From assembly GCA_934754515.1 (NCBI GenBank), contig CAKVIG010000009.1:35795-99794 (forward strand): a stretch of 64,000 bases of DNA, given 5' to 3'. The position numbers were made by a program, and so were the translations under genes. The stretch is from an uncultured Candidatus Melainabacteria bacterium (GTDB lineage Bacteria > Cyanobacteriota > Vampirovibrionia > Gastranaerophilales > Gastranaerophilaceae). Within the stretch, counting starts at the first letter, position 1. Every line of letters starts with the position of its first letter. This document shows positions 25,490-34,599 of this stretch, one piece after another. The notes beneath the pieces are model-generated. The model was not told where the DNA came from. It worked only from the letters and a program-made list of their open reading frames with translations, and did no database searches.

Positions 25490-26431
25490 TTAATCTAAAA
25501 TCTCTGCACCGTTTTGTTCAACCTTTAACGTTCTTATGTCAACTTTGACGCTTTGCGGTTCCCAAATTTCTTTGACAGTTGATTTAATTTTATCTAAATC
25601 ATATTTGTGAGAAATTATTAATAATGTTGGACCTGCTCCAGAAAGCACGCAGCCTAAAACACCGTCTTCATGCTTAAAAGCTTCCATAATTTCTTTCATG
25701 CCGGGAACTAATTTTTCTCTGTAAGGTTGATGAAGTTTGTCATGAAGTGCGGTTTTCATCAATTTTTCGTCTTTTGTATTTACTGCATCAATAAGCATTG
25801 CGAGGTGCTTTGCATTGAAGATTGCATCTTGCATTGGAACATTTTCAGGCAAAACTGAACGTGCAATGTTAGTAGATAATTCAAAATCCGGAATACAAAC
25901 TGTTATATCCCATTCATTAGGCCAATTTAGTTTTCTGTATACGATAGAGCCGTCATCTTCTTGAGAAGCTAACACAAAACCGCCTAAAATAGCAGGTGCA
26001 ACGTTATCAGGATGTCCTTCAACTTCTGTTGCAATCGATAGTAACGCTGTTTCATCAGCTGGAGAACCTAATAATTTATTTGCTGCAATCAAACCGCCAA
26101 CGATAACTGCAGCTGAACTTCCTAAACCTCTTGTAATCGGGATTTGAGATTGAATATTAATTTTTAACTCTGATGGTTCTTGCCCGATTGAATTGTAAAG
26201 CATTTCAACTGCTTTATAGACGATATTATTTTCATCACGAGGAATGTCATCGAAAATCATTTCATCAATAGCTTCCTCATCTTCAGTCATCATATTAATT
26301 TCTATACCTGTTCCCGGAAGAACTGTTTCTTCGATAGTAATTGTATTATAAATCGGCAAAGCTAATCCTAAACAATCAAAGCCAGGGCCAATATTTGCGG
26401 ATGTAGCCGGAACTTTTACGCTAACTTTCAT
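25490..26431 (-). CDS. thrB: Homoserine kinase
   Basis: A 313-residue GHMP kinase that phosphorylates homoserine in threonine synthesis. Visible: the N-terminal VPATSANIGPGFDCLGLAL motif, the ATP-binding loop PITRGLGSSAAVIVGGL, EGHPDNVAPAILGGF and the C-terminal GHMP motif 3 CVLSGAGPTLLII. Length is normal. No thrC or hom is adjacent. It is convergent with murQ across the inverted-repeat element. Confidence 0.95.
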   Translation of the reverse strand: MKVSVKVPATSANIGPGFDCLGLALPIYNTITIEETVLPGTGIEINMMTEDEEAIDEMIFDDIPRDENNIVYKAVEMLYNSIGQEPSELKINIQSQIPITRGLGSSAAVIVGGLIAANKLLGSPADETALLSIATEVEGHPDNVAPAILGGFVLASQEDDGSIVYRKLNWPNEWDITVCIPDFELSTNIARSVLPENVPMQDAIFNAKHLAMLIDAVNTKDEKLMKTALHDKLHQPYREKLVPGMKEIMEAFKHEDGVLGCVLSGAGPTLLIISHKYDLDKIKSTVKEIWEPQSVKVDIRTLKVEQNGAEILD

Positions 26432-26565
26432 TTTCTTAACTATTCTCCTAATAAAAGTATAAGGTGATTATACTATAAAGACAAATAAAAAAACATATAT
26501 TTCTGAACAATCGTTTTACAAATCTTTAGTTGACTCATTCATTTGAATTGGAGTATAAATATATT

Positions 26566-27426
26566 ATGAAGAAGTTTTTGGGAGTGAGTTTAATACTGGC
26601 TTTGCTAGCACCAAATGTTTGTTTTGGTGCAGATGATGGTGTTGTGACTTTGGATAAAAACAGTGTTGAAAAACCTTCTATAGCAATTGATAAAGGTACA
26701 AAACAGTTACAGGGGTCTTTATTGGTAAGCGATTCTGAAGATTTGGCACAACTTATTGATACTCAAAAAGACCATGACATAAAAGATTTAGAGCAACTTT
26801 GGAAAGGTACGGTTGAAAACAACCAAGTCATAGAATTTGCACTAAAGAAACTTGCAACTCCCGAATCTCAGCGCAGAATTCATTCGTCACTTATGGCAAA
26901 AACTCTGTCTGCCGTGGTAACGGGTGCTTCATTTGTGCCTTCGCTTATGGGTGCAAATTACGGTATTCAAACATCTGCTTTTTCAGCGGGAAGACTTGCG
27001 CAAGGCTTGATTAACAGAAAAAATGTTCCACAAGAAACTCCGCTGACTGATACAGAATTAATTGAACTTGCAAGCATGATTGAAGATTTGCAAGACTCTT
27101 TGATTAGCTCTTACTATAACTACAAGAGTACTTTGACGCAACTAAAAGATACGCGTTCAAAAATGATATTGTACAGCAGAAATTATTCAAAAGCACTTGA
27201 AGGTGGCGATGTCTTAGAAATTGCGATTTCTTCGTCATTATACGATTCGATGCGAATACAAGAATTTAATTTGGAACAGTCTGCAAAAAAATATCACATA
27301 CAACTTCAAAGACTTGCAGGGAAAAAGATTGTTGACAGTTTAGAATTGTATCAATACGATTTTAATTCTGTTTTATACAAAAACGCTGAAACAAAAGATG
27401 GAGGTAAAAAGAATGGCAAAAAATAA
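26566..27426 (+). CDS. Exported helical protein, paralogue A (TolC-like hairpin in C-terminal half)
   Basis: The ATG at 26566 gives a clean signal peptide, MKKFLGVSLILALLAPNVCFGA. The 286-residue protein has an N-terminal unique region, a central DLEQLWKGTVENNQVIEFALKKLATP segment, a small-residue hydrophobic stretch (TGASFVPSLMGANYGIQTSAFS), and a C-terminal helical hairpin (about 170-275) with heptad character recalling one half of an outer-membrane TolC-type protein. It is homologous to the next gene (LWxGxxxxxxxIxFAxxKLxxP, and YYxYxxxxxxLxDxR-like). The next gene starts 14 nt inside its end, so the two are co-translated. Family not recognised. Confidence 0.75.
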   Translation: MKKFLGVSLILALLAPNVCFGADDGVVTLDKNSVEKPSIAIDKGTKQLQGSLLVSDSEDLAQLIDTQKDHDIKDLEQLWKGTVENNQVIEFALKKLATPESQRRIHSSLMAKTLSAVVTGASFVPSLMGANYGIQTSAFSAGRLAQGLINRKNVPQETPLTDTELIELASMIEDLQDSLISSYYNYKSTLTQLKDTRSKMILYSRNYSKALEGGDVLEIAISSSLYDSMRIQEFNLEQSAKKYHIQLQRLAGKKIVDSLELYQYDFNSVLYKNAETKDGGKKNGKK

Positions 27427-28306
27427 GATTCTTTTAACTCTGCTTTTGATTTCAATGATGGCTTCTACAACACTTCCAATCTTTGCTGAAGTTAAAATGG
27501 ATGATTTGACTTCTCCAAAAGAGGCATTTTTCAGACTCGGAACTACTGATATTCCTGAGAACAAGATTGATGTAAACAGCAAAATGGATATCAAAGCTTC
27601 AATATCTAAGGAAGAAAAATTTTACAGCGAAGGTTTGACTTATGCGGATTTGAGTATAAAAAAAATGGCATTAGAAGTTTCTAAATCAGTAGAAGTTGAT
27701 TACAACGATATGTTGGAAGATTTATCTTTGTTGTGGCAAGGTGCCGCAACAAAAAGTGATACAATCAAGTTTGCAATCTATAAACTTTCAAATCCCGACA
27801 AGGATAAACCAGACCAAAGTGCCGTGAAAAAAGTTTTGACAACTATTGCCGGCATGTCAACATTCTTGGGTGCAGGTATGGGAAATCCTGTGTTAGCCAG
27901 TGCTGCTTTAATCGGTGGTAATACTTTAGGCATTATGTCACAAGATACAAAAGCTTTAAATTACAAGTATTCGCAAGTTAATGACGCTGACATGATTTTG
28001 CTAGTTAGAAAAGTTGACGAACTTCAACAAAAGGTTGTTGATATGTACTATGATTATATGACTGCAAGGCAACTTTATGACATGACAACCGAGATGGTTG
28101 AACAAAGACGTCAAAATTATCAAAATTCTCAGAAATCTAAAAAAGAAGTTATTTTGATTACTGATACATTCTATAGAGAAGCAATGGATGAGCAAATTAA
28201 AGCTCGCGGAAGCTTCTTTGAGAAACGTTCTCGTTTAGAACAGTTGGTTGGAAATGATGTATTTAGACAATTCGAAGCTATTGTTGATGCAAGATATACC
28301 AAATGA
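27413..28306 (+). CDS. Exported helical protein, paralogue B (TolC-like hairpin in C-terminal half)
   Basis: The ATG at 27413 follows GGAGG and starts a signal peptide (MAKNKILLTLLLISMMASTTLPIFA). The 297-residue protein shares the order of paralogue A: an LWQGAATKSDTIKFAIYKLSNP segment, a Gly/Ala-rich hydrophobic stretch (TFLGAGMGNPVLASAALIGG), then a long helical hairpin (MYYDYMTARQLYDMTTEM and FEKRSRLEQLVGNDV) that resembles a TolC-family half, where RxxLExLVG is a common ending. The pair arose by tandem duplication. They may form a hetero-oligomer in the periplasm or outer membrane; this is inference. Confidence 0.75.
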   Translation: MAKNKILLTLLLISMMASTTLPIFAEVKMDDLTSPKEAFFRLGTTDIPENKIDVNSKMDIKASISKEEKFYSEGLTYADLSIKKMALEVSKSVEVDYNDMLEDLSLLWQGAATKSDTIKFAIYKLSNPDKDKPDQSAVKKVLTTIAGMSTFLGAGMGNPVLASAALIGGNTLGIMSQDTKALNYKYSQVNDADMILLVRKVDELQQKVVDMYYDYMTARQLYDMTTEMVEQRRQNYQNSQKSKKEVILITDTFYREAMDEQIKARGSFFEKRSRLEQLVGNDVFRQFEAIVDARYTK

Positions 28307-28307
28307 T

Positions 28308-28524
28308 ATTATCTATTGAAGAAAAATATGAAAAGACTTTAAAAGAAAATGAAATCCTTAAAATGCAGGTAGAATACCTAAAAAAGCTTCGAGGCTGGAC
28401 TTAAAGATTAAAAGAAAATAATAGATGAATACATGTATTATTACAACAATGAAAGGTATCAACAGAGCAGAAATAAAATGACTCCTGTACAATACAGAAG
28501 TCATTTATTGATTCTTTCTTGAGC
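28308..28524 (+). pseudogene. IS3-family transposase remnant (fused OrfA and OrfB C-terminal fragments)
   Basis: Two short in-frame pieces remain. The first (28308-28403) encodes KTLKENEILKMQVEYLKKL, like the leucine-zipper end of IS3-type OrfA. The second (about 28412-28524) encodes EYMYYYNNERYQQ and KMTPVQYRSHLL, the conserved end of IS3 OrfB (YxxYYNxxRxxxxLxxMTPxxYR). The DDE catalytic core is deleted. A TG...CA-type right inverted repeat follows at 28546-28564. Confidence 0.8.
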
Positions 28525-28545
28525 CACCCTTTTTTACTTTGTCTA

Positions 28546-28564
28546 GTTTTTAGGGTTCAGTTCA
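28546..28564 (+). mobile_element. Right terminal inverted repeat of the IS3 relic
   Basis: GTTTTTAGGGTTCAGTTCA closely matches the right arm of the 59-bp element at 25450-25468, and the preceding TTTTACTTTG-CTAG is also shared. No left inverted repeat was found upstream of 28308, so the left end is lost. Confidence 0.65.
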
Positions 28565-28594
28565 TGTGAGCGACTTTTTTTATCATAAAATTGA

Positions 28595-29137
28595 TTAATC
28601 TAAATCATAATTCAACATTGAAACAACTTTAACCCCTGTTGCTTCGATTTTTTCTCTGCCTTTTAACGGGTCGAGTTCAATGATGAACGCAGAAGCTACA
28701 ACTTCAGCTCCGATTCTTTTTACAAGATTGCAAGCAGCAAGAGCTGTTCCCCCTGTTGCTAATAAATCATCAATAACAAGAACTCTATCACCTTTTTTCA
28801 ATGCGTCAGCGTGGATTTCGATTGTGTCAGTACCATATTCTAAAGAATATTCTTCCTTGATTGTTTCAGCAGGAAGTTTGTTTGGTTTTCTAATTGGCAC
28901 AAAACCTGCACCAAGTTTGTAAGCAACAGCGGCACCAAAAATAAAACCTCGTGATTCAATACCTGTTACATAATCAATTTTTTCATCTTTAAACTGTTCA
29001 TACAAAAAATCGGTCATGTACTGCATTGCCTTAGAGTCTTTTGTTGCAGTTGTAATATCTAAGAACAAAATACCTTTTTTAGGAAAATCAGGCACTTCTC
29101 TTACGTGTTCTCTTACATATTGAAATTTATCTGTCAT
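28595..29137 (-). CDS. apt: Adenine phosphoribosyltransferase
   Basis: A 180-residue purine-salvage enzyme converting adenine and PRPP to AMP. Signatures: VPDFPKKGILFLDITT at the N terminus, GIESRGFIFGAAVAYKLGAGFVPIRKP, and the PRPP loop VLVIDDLLATGGTALAA. Length is normal. It starts 4 nt after the stop of the glycosyltransferase gene on the same strand, so both are probably co-transcribed without an obvious metabolic link. Confidence 0.96.
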   Translation of the reverse strand: MTDKFQYVREHVREVPDFPKKGILFLDITTATKDSKAMQYMTDFLYEQFKDEKIDYVTGIESRGFIFGAAVAYKLGAGFVPIRKPNKLPAETIKEEYSLEYGTDTIEIHADALKKGDRVLVIDDLLATGGTALAACNLVKRIGAEVVASAFIIELDPLKGREKIEATGVKVVSMLNYDLD

Positions 29138-29141
29138 CTAT

Positions 29142-30488
29142 TTATACCTCTTGCATTTCTAATTCTTGTCTGTTTTGTTCTTCAATAACAAGACCGTGAG
29201 CAGTCTTGCCCCAATTCATATCTTTTTTACAGAATAATATTTTACCACAAATAAACAATTCCATTGGAAACCAAATTATTAAAAAGTAAACTGTTGTTTC
29301 CAATGCTTGTCTGAATGCGCTCATTCTTGGCACAAAATCGTACTTTCTTAAACTGTATCTGATTGCACAGAAGAAACCTAAACCAACTACCGCTGAAACA
29401 ATTAAGGAAGACCACAATACGTTATGTAAGCTGTATGGGTCGATTTTATCGGTCAACAGCTTAACGATTCTGAACACAACTTCCATCATAAACCAAAGCG
29501 GCATAATGAATTGCGTAATATAAACCGCCATATCTAATCTTGCACGCAAAGACATTTTTTTTGATTTCATTGCAGCTGCAAAGTATTCTAAATATCTTCT
29601 GATTGTTCCTTCTAACCAACGACGTCTTTGACGGAACAGAGGCAACACATAAACAATACCTTCTTCATAAACGCAAGCATCAGGACAAAAACGTACGTCC
29701 CATCCCTTGATGTGTAGCCTTGTAGACATGTCTAAATCGTCAGTAATTGTGTAGTTATTCCAACCGTCTATATCTTCTAAAGCTTTGCGCTTAATTAATT
29801 CGCCGTTACCGCGAAGCTCAACAGCACCTTTTATCGCATCTCTGCTAACTTGAAGATATGCATCGAACGTGTACTCATTATTTTGACATCTGGTCAAAAA
29901 GTTTACATCTTTGTTTCTGATAATTTTTCTTGCCTGAACTGCACCAACATCAGCAGGTTCAAGGTGCGGAACAAGTTTGTTAAGAAAATCAGGTTCTACT
30001 GTTGCATCCGCATCAAACACAAGAATAGCTTCGCCGTGAGCAATTTTAAAAGCGTCATTCAAAACAGCAGACTTTCCCGGAAAAGCGTCTTTTTCTCTGA
30101 TTAACGCTCTAACTTGTTCATGCTTTGCTTCCAAATCTTTGATTACAGAAGCTGTGTTATCCGAACTTCTGTCATCAATAACAATAACTTCAAAGTTAGG
30201 ATAATTCATTTTCAGAATATTTTCTACCGTATTAGTAATTACGGATTCCTCATCATGAGCAGGAATCATAACGGTTACAAACGGTTTAAAGTTTTCATTA
30301 ACTACTATCGGGTGCTTTTTCAACTTACGCTTTTGATACTTTGTAGCTGCAAGTGAATAAAGCCCATACACAACCATACACGCACATAAAATAACGAAAC
30401 CAACTACCGTGTTGACATAGTTTTGGAAAACATAAAGAAACACACCCAAGCACGATAATATTATAAATAAAAGAATTCTTTCCCTCAT
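29142..30488 (-). CDS. Membrane glycosyltransferase family 2 (processive, PgaC/BcsA-like)
   Basis: A 448-residue inner-membrane protein with two N-terminal transmembrane helices, a cytoplasmic GT2 domain and three or more C-terminal helices. GT2 motifs: VTVMIPAHDEESVI, VIVIDDRSSDNTA, FDADATVEPDFL (DxD), TDDLDMSTRL (catalytic ED-like TDD) and QRRRWLEG (QxxRW, product binding). This set marks processive beta-glycosyltransferases such as PgaC or chitin/cellulose synthases. No partner (deacetylase, export porin) is adjacent. The polymer made is unknown; a secreted polysaccharide is likely. Confidence 0.9.
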   Translation of the reverse strand: MRERILLFIILSCLGVFLYVFQNYVNTVVGFVILCACMVVYGLYSLAATKYQKRKLKKHPIVVNENFKPFVTVMIPAHDEESVITNTVENILKMNYPNFEVIVIDDRSSDNTASVIKDLEAKHEQVRALIREKDAFPGKSAVLNDAFKIAHGEAILVFDADATVEPDFLNKLVPHLEPADVGAVQARKIIRNKDVNFLTRCQNNEYTFDAYLQVSRDAIKGAVELRGNGELIKRKALEDIDGWNNYTITDDLDMSTRLHIKGWDVRFCPDACVYEEGIVYVLPLFRQRRRWLEGTIRRYLEYFAAAMKSKKMSLRARLDMAVYITQFIMPLWFMMEVVFRIVKLLTDKIDPYSLHNVLWSSLIVSAVVGLGFFCAIRYSLRKYDFVPRMSAFRQALETTVYFLIIWFPMELFICGKILFCKKDMNWGKTAHGLVIEEQNRQELEMQEV

Positions 30489-30639
30489 AATCTCCCAACA
30501 CTCTTAATCTAAGATATCTTATGTGTCAATTATATCAAAAACAAAGTGGCATAGTCTAAATTATAAGCGATATTTACAATTCTTAAACATAATATATAAA
30601 AAGGCAAAAAAAATTTTCAGCTGTTTTAGTATAATTGCT

Positions 30640-31239
30640 ATGAATATAAATACAATTAATCAAACTAATTTTGGTGCTCATTTTATTAATAATGTAAATA
30701 TAAAAAGATTAAATTTTAAAACTAATAAATATTGTTCTTTAAAATCCAGTTTTATTCAATTCGATCCACAAAACAAAAATGATTTTAATGCATTAAAAGA
30801 CGCTGTTAAGGACTGGAAGGGGGAAAATTTTGCTTCTACAATAGTTGATTATGCAAACAAGATTATTACAAAAAGCCTTTCTGATAAAATTCACCGCATT
30901 TATATGCTTACAACCCAAAATAAAGATTTTGAAAACTTGGATAAAAAACGAATTTTAGGACTTGTACAAATGCAAAGTGATTCTATCAGCCCTGATGAAA
31001 TAAGATATTTACAAGTAAAACCTGATTTAAAACATGGTAATAACAAAAGGGCTTATAAAAATATCGGTTCCAAAATAATATCTTCTTTAAAAGCTATTTA
31101 TAATAAGAAAATAACTCTTATATCAAGTTATTCTGCTGCTAATTTTTATGAAAAACAAGGCTTTGAGATTACAGATCTTGCGCTTTTAGAATTTGAATGG
31201 GAAAATGAAGGAGCTAAAAAGTGTCATAAAAAACATTGA
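30640..31239 (+). CDS. GNAT-like acetyltransferase with N-terminal TNFGAHF motif
   Basis: I prefer the ATG at 30640, giving MNINTINQTNFGAHFINN and 199 residues; the longer frame from 30523 has a low-quality N terminus. A TATAAT (30630-30635) lies just 4 nt before this ATG. The N terminus carries the F-G-A variant of the motif shared by other genes here, and LNFKTN follows soon after. The body fits a GNAT fold: LVQMQSDSI strand, YLQVKPDLKHGNNKRAYKNI (acetyl-CoA loop-like) and a terminal SYSAANFYEKQGFE (the common N-xxFYxxxGF ending). The substrate is unknown. Confidence 0.7.
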   Translation: MNINTINQTNFGAHFINNVNIKRLNFKTNKYCSLKSSFIQFDPQNKNDFNALKDAVKDWKGENFASTIVDYANKIITKSLSDKIHRIYMLTTQNKDFENLDKKRILGLVQMQSDSISPDEIRYLQVKPDLKHGNNKRAYKNIGSKIISSLKAIYNKKITLISSYSAANFYEKQGFEITDLALLEFEWENEGAKKCHKKH

Positions 31240-31332
31240 CAAATGTAACAATTTGTTAAATATTTAATGACATTAGTCAATTTTCTATAAAAGAAATACT
31301 TTACATTACTATAAGTGTGTTGAAAAAGTGTG

Positions 31333-31357
31333 GTTTATTATTATAAAAATAATAAAC
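31333..31357 (+). promoter_or_regulatory. Perfect AT-rich hairpin upstream of the HD-domain gene
   Basis: GTTTATTATT, loop ATAAA, AATAATAAAC: 10-bp perfect arms, bracketed by three copies of AAGTGTG within about 60 nt. It lies 22 nt before the ATG at 31379, without a T-run. It may be an operator or 5'-UTR structure. Confidence 0.45.
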
Positions 31358-31378
31358 AAGAAGTGTGAATTGTAGAAA

Positions 31379-32131
31379 ATGACGTTTATATCCCCGATAT
31401 TTAATAAAATAAATATACAAAATGTACAGTTCAGGGCAAATTCTAATACTGTAACTTATCCTGCAGGTCAAAACCTACGCAAGGACTCGTTCAATTCAAA
31501 CCCTCTGTATAACAATTTTGTTGATAAAAATAAACTTACACAGCTTGCAAAATCTAATCCTGAAATTATGAATATTTTAAGAGAAAATAAAATTCCTCTT
31601 AAAATAAATGTAAAAGAATTAGAAGATTTAAAAAACGGACATTTGATGGATACACGTATCACTGCAGCTAAAATGTATTCAGCTCTACCTAAAGATATGA
31701 AAGCGCAAGTTAATTTAATGGATTTGCAACAAGCTGCAATGTTACACGATTATGGTAAAGCACTTATTCCTGATAAAATCTTGAACAAACAAGGAAAGCT
31801 TACATCTGAAGAAAAGAAAATAATGGAATTACACTCAGAGCTAGGTTATGAGCTTTTGAAACAACAAGGTGTGAATAAAAATGTACTAAATATGGTTAAA
31901 TATCATCATCAAAACCCGCAAGGAAGCGGTTATCCTAGCACTAGCGAGGATTATAATCATGATATTTCCACACAGATTCTGGCTACAGCGGATAAATATT
32001 CTGCACTAAGAGAGAAGCGCAGCTATAAAGAGCCGCTAAGCAGAAACCAAGCTTTAGATATAATAAAAGACGATGTTGCTAATGGGTTGATTGAACCTGA
32101 AATATATAACGCACTTGAAAAAACAGTTTAA
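31379..32131 (+). CDS. HD-GYP-like phosphohydrolase with N-terminal VQFRAN motif
   Basis: A 250-residue protein. The HD domain is clear: LHDYGKALIPDKILNKQGKL near residue 122, then the H-x(3)-G region MELHSELGYELLKQQG, and HHQNPQGSGYP near 176, the HD-GYP-type HHExxxGxGYP with Glu changed to Gln. HD-GYP proteins commonly degrade cyclic di-GMP; the changed residue and lack of a receiver domain leave activity uncertain. The N terminus MTFISPIFNKINIQNVQFRAN carries the F-R-A motif typical of this window. No good Shine-Dalgarno is seen. Confidence 0.82.
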   Translation: MTFISPIFNKINIQNVQFRANSNTVTYPAGQNLRKDSFNSNPLYNNFVDKNKLTQLAKSNPEIMNILRENKIPLKINVKELEDLKNGHLMDTRITAAKMYSALPKDMKAQVNLMDLQQAAMLHDYGKALIPDKILNKQGKLTSEEKKIMELHSELGYELLKQQGVNKNVLNMVKYHHQNPQGSGYPSTSEDYNHDISTQILATADKYSALREKRSYKEPLSRNQALDIIKDDVANGLIEPEIYNALEKTV

Positions 32132-32137
32132 ACTTTT

Positions 32138-33946
32138 CTAACCTTCGCCTAAAATCTTAGCAGAATTATCTAAATCTTTCATCAATTTTTCGTTACCTTT
32201 GTCCAGACCTCTCTGTCTAAGAGCGGTTGCAATTGCTTTTGCAAAATTTGGAGCTTTACCTTCTGCTACAGCTTTATAATACTCATTTTCAAAGTTTTCA
32301 CCCAATCTGATTGACCAATTGCCCTTGCTTGTTCCGGGACGGTTGTATGTCTTAGCAATTCCAAAAAGGTCTGTAAAGAATATTTGAACACGTCTTGCCG
32401 GACTTGTAAACAATTCAGCAAAACTTGCAGCTATAAATTTAGATTTATCTTTTCTGATTTCTTCTCTATATTGTTTTTTATCAGCAGTTGTTGCACCCAT
32501 TGGAGCAGTATCTTCAGCCAAAAGTTTGGTTTTATGCATAAAACCTTTGTCTTTTACATTTTTAAATTTGCTGTCAACATACTCCAAGAATGATTGATTA
32601 TCATGGGAACCTATCATTATTGTGTTTTTAGCAGGAGTAGTTGCTCCTCTATGGTCAAATTGCGTTACTGAAATTCCTGATAATTCCAGTTTTTTCATAA
32701 TTTCTTGAACAGGCTTTGTAGCCTCTCCAAGGTCTTCACAAATAATAGCAGATTTATCCAAACCGTATTTTTGGGCAGCAGGAATAATAATTTTTGTCAA
32801 AAGCATTGCATATTCATCCAAAGAATGCTTTTTATATTTGCCTTCCACAGAATAGATTCTGCCTGAATTTTGAGGAGTCATTTTTTTAGCAGATGTTGTA
32901 TAAATAAACGGATCAATAAGTCCGATTACGTGGTCAATTCTGATTCCGCCCGGGAAACTTGCAAAATAATCTTCATATTTTTTCTTTAAAACTTCACCGG
33001 CTTCACCCAATGAACCGTCTTTATTAAAGATTTTTTCAGGGTCATAGTACTTAAATCCCCATCTTTGCCCGTCTTTTGAAAAATAATCAGGCGGACAACC
33101 AATAGCTTTTCCTTTCAAGAAAAGTTTTTGATGAACCCATTCATCTACAGCTGTCTGTGCGACAGGAGAATCTCCGATTATTTTAATACCCGTCTTTTTA
33201 GCCAGTTCATTAGATTTTTCATTTTCTTTTTCTAAAATCATTTGATTAAAAATATAAAAGTCATAATCATTTTTATATTGTGTTTTCAACTCATTAATTC
33301 TTTTAGTAGCAGCTGATTTATCCGAAGTTGAATACAAATGAGTATCTAAAGCCGACCATTTTTTGCCTGCATTCAATTCGTTTAACAAATGAAAAATTGC
33401 ACTTTGTTCATACTTTGATTCATTTTGTTGTTTAAATTCTGTAAACTCTGCTGAATCTTTACCGTTATTGAAAGCTTCTTTTAAAGCCATATTGTATGAT
33501 TTACGAACATAATCATAATCTACATTATTTTTATCAGGATTATTCGCAACAATTTTATTGAAAGTTTCTTTAGATAAAATATTGTTGTATTCATCTGATG
33601 CCAACTTTTCTAAAGGTATCATGAAAATATTTTTTGCGCTTGATTCTGGAGCATAAGGAGAATTATCCATAGCCTTTCTTAAGCCGTTAGGCTCTTGCTG
33701 AATACCTGAAAAGCCATGCTCTTTTAAAAAAGGGAAAAGTTTAGTTACAACAGTTTTTGAGAAAAGCGAACCAATACCGGTATTTTCAGAACTAACAGCA
33801 GGAGCAGACGCATTATGTAAAATCAAATCTACTTGTTTGCCTAATAATTCCAAACCTTGATTTACAGATTTAGTATAAACTTTCATTTGTTTAGCATTTG
33901 GTTTTTGACCAAATGTAGGCGATTGGCTGATAGTTGAAACTTTCAT
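32138..33946 (-). CDS. malQ: 4-alpha-glucanotransferase (GH77) with N-terminal PTFGQK motif
   Basis: The ATG at 33946 is chosen because TGGAGAAAATT precedes it (602 residues). GH77 enzymes move glucan chains between maltodextrins. Catalytic residues are visible: nucleophile Asp in GIRIDHVIG, acid/base Glu in AIICEDLGE and the third Asp in GSHDNQSFL. The N terminus MKVSTISQSPTFGQKPNAKQ carries the short motif found on the GH13, AAA+ and other proteins here and is foreign to typical MalQ. The gene is longer than the minimal GH77 (about 500). It lies about 100 nt downstream of the anti-sigma gene on the same strand. Confidence 0.85.
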   Translation of the reverse strand: MKVSTISQSPTFGQKPNAKQMKVYTKSVNQGLELLGKQVDLILHNASAPAVSSENTGIGSLFSKTVVTKLFPFLKEHGFSGIQQEPNGLRKAMDNSPYAPESSAKNIFMIPLEKLASDEYNNILSKETFNKIVANNPDKNNVDYDYVRKSYNMALKEAFNNGKDSAEFTEFKQQNESKYEQSAIFHLLNELNAGKKWSALDTHLYSTSDKSAATKRINELKTQYKNDYDFYIFNQMILEKENEKSNELAKKTGIKIIGDSPVAQTAVDEWVHQKLFLKGKAIGCPPDYFSKDGQRWGFKYYDPEKIFNKDGSLGEAGEVLKKKYEDYFASFPGGIRIDHVIGLIDPFIYTTSAKKMTPQNSGRIYSVEGKYKKHSLDEYAMLLTKIIIPAAQKYGLDKSAIICEDLGEATKPVQEIMKKLELSGISVTQFDHRGATTPAKNTIMIGSHDNQSFLEYVDSKFKNVKDKGFMHKTKLLAEDTAPMGATTADKKQYREEIRKDKSKFIAASFAELFTSPARRVQIFFTDLFGIAKTYNRPGTSKGNWSIRLGENFENEYYKAVAEGKAPNFAKAIATALRQRGLDKGNEKLMKDLDNSAKILGEG

Positions 33947-34048
33947 AATTTTCTCCATAATAAATACACATAATCTAGCGATATACGACTTATATCATTA
34001 TCTTACACCATCAAGATATATATGCAAGAGAAAATTAAAGAACCGTTT

Positions 34049-34588
34049 CTATAAAGTTAATGAAAATACAATAATTGCCGAGAGCACTAAAACAGTCATT
34101 ACAAAAGCTATTGCAACCTTTAATAGAGGATGAAAAGCAAGACTCGCTTCACTTGACATATCAAGCTGCTTCATGACATTCTTTGAAAAATCTTGTCTGC
34201 TTTCTGATTTAGTTTTTTGAAAAGAATCGTTCATTAATTTACGAATACTATACGTATTTTCCAATTCTTTTCTTGCTATTTTATTGTTTATAGTGAATTT
34301 TTTAATCTTAATATTCTCCTCCGGCGGTAATTCGTTATCTACATAAGCTGAAAGATTGTTTTGGAACAAACGATACTGGCTGTTTTGAGTAGTAGAAAGT
34401 ACTTCTTCCTGCTCATTTTCAACCGATTCTTTTAAATCTTTTAATAACGAACTGATTATTTCCAATTTTGCACGGCACGTAGGACAATTTTTTAAATGCT
34501 CCTCAACTTTTTCTTTTAATGCCTTGCTTAAATCACCTTCTATATAAAAAGATATTAATACATCCATTTGGGTACAAGTTATTTCCAT
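34049..34588 (-). CDS. Anti-sigma factor with zinc-finger (ZAS) motif and C-terminal membrane anchor
   Basis: A 179-residue protein. The N-terminal zf-HC2/ZAS motif is visible: VEEHLKNCPTCRAKL (H-x3-C-x2-C) near residues 31-39, which binds zinc and usually clamps an ECF sigma factor. A central linker and one transmembrane helix near the C terminus (VAIFAFVMTVLVLSAIIVF-like, about 158-178) follow. It begins 11 nt after the stop of the sigma-factor gene, the normal sigma then anti-sigma order. The signal it senses is unknown. Confidence 0.88.
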   Translation of the reverse strand: MEITCTQMDVLISFYIEGDLSKALKEKVEEHLKNCPTCRAKLEIISSLLKDLKESVENEQEEVLSTTQNSQYRLFQNNLSAYVDNELPPEENIKIKKFTINNKIARKELENTYSIRKLMNDSFQKTKSESRQDFSKNVMKQLDMSSEASLAFHPLLKVAIAFVMTVLVLSAIIVFSLTL

Positions 34589-34599
34589 AATACTCCTTT

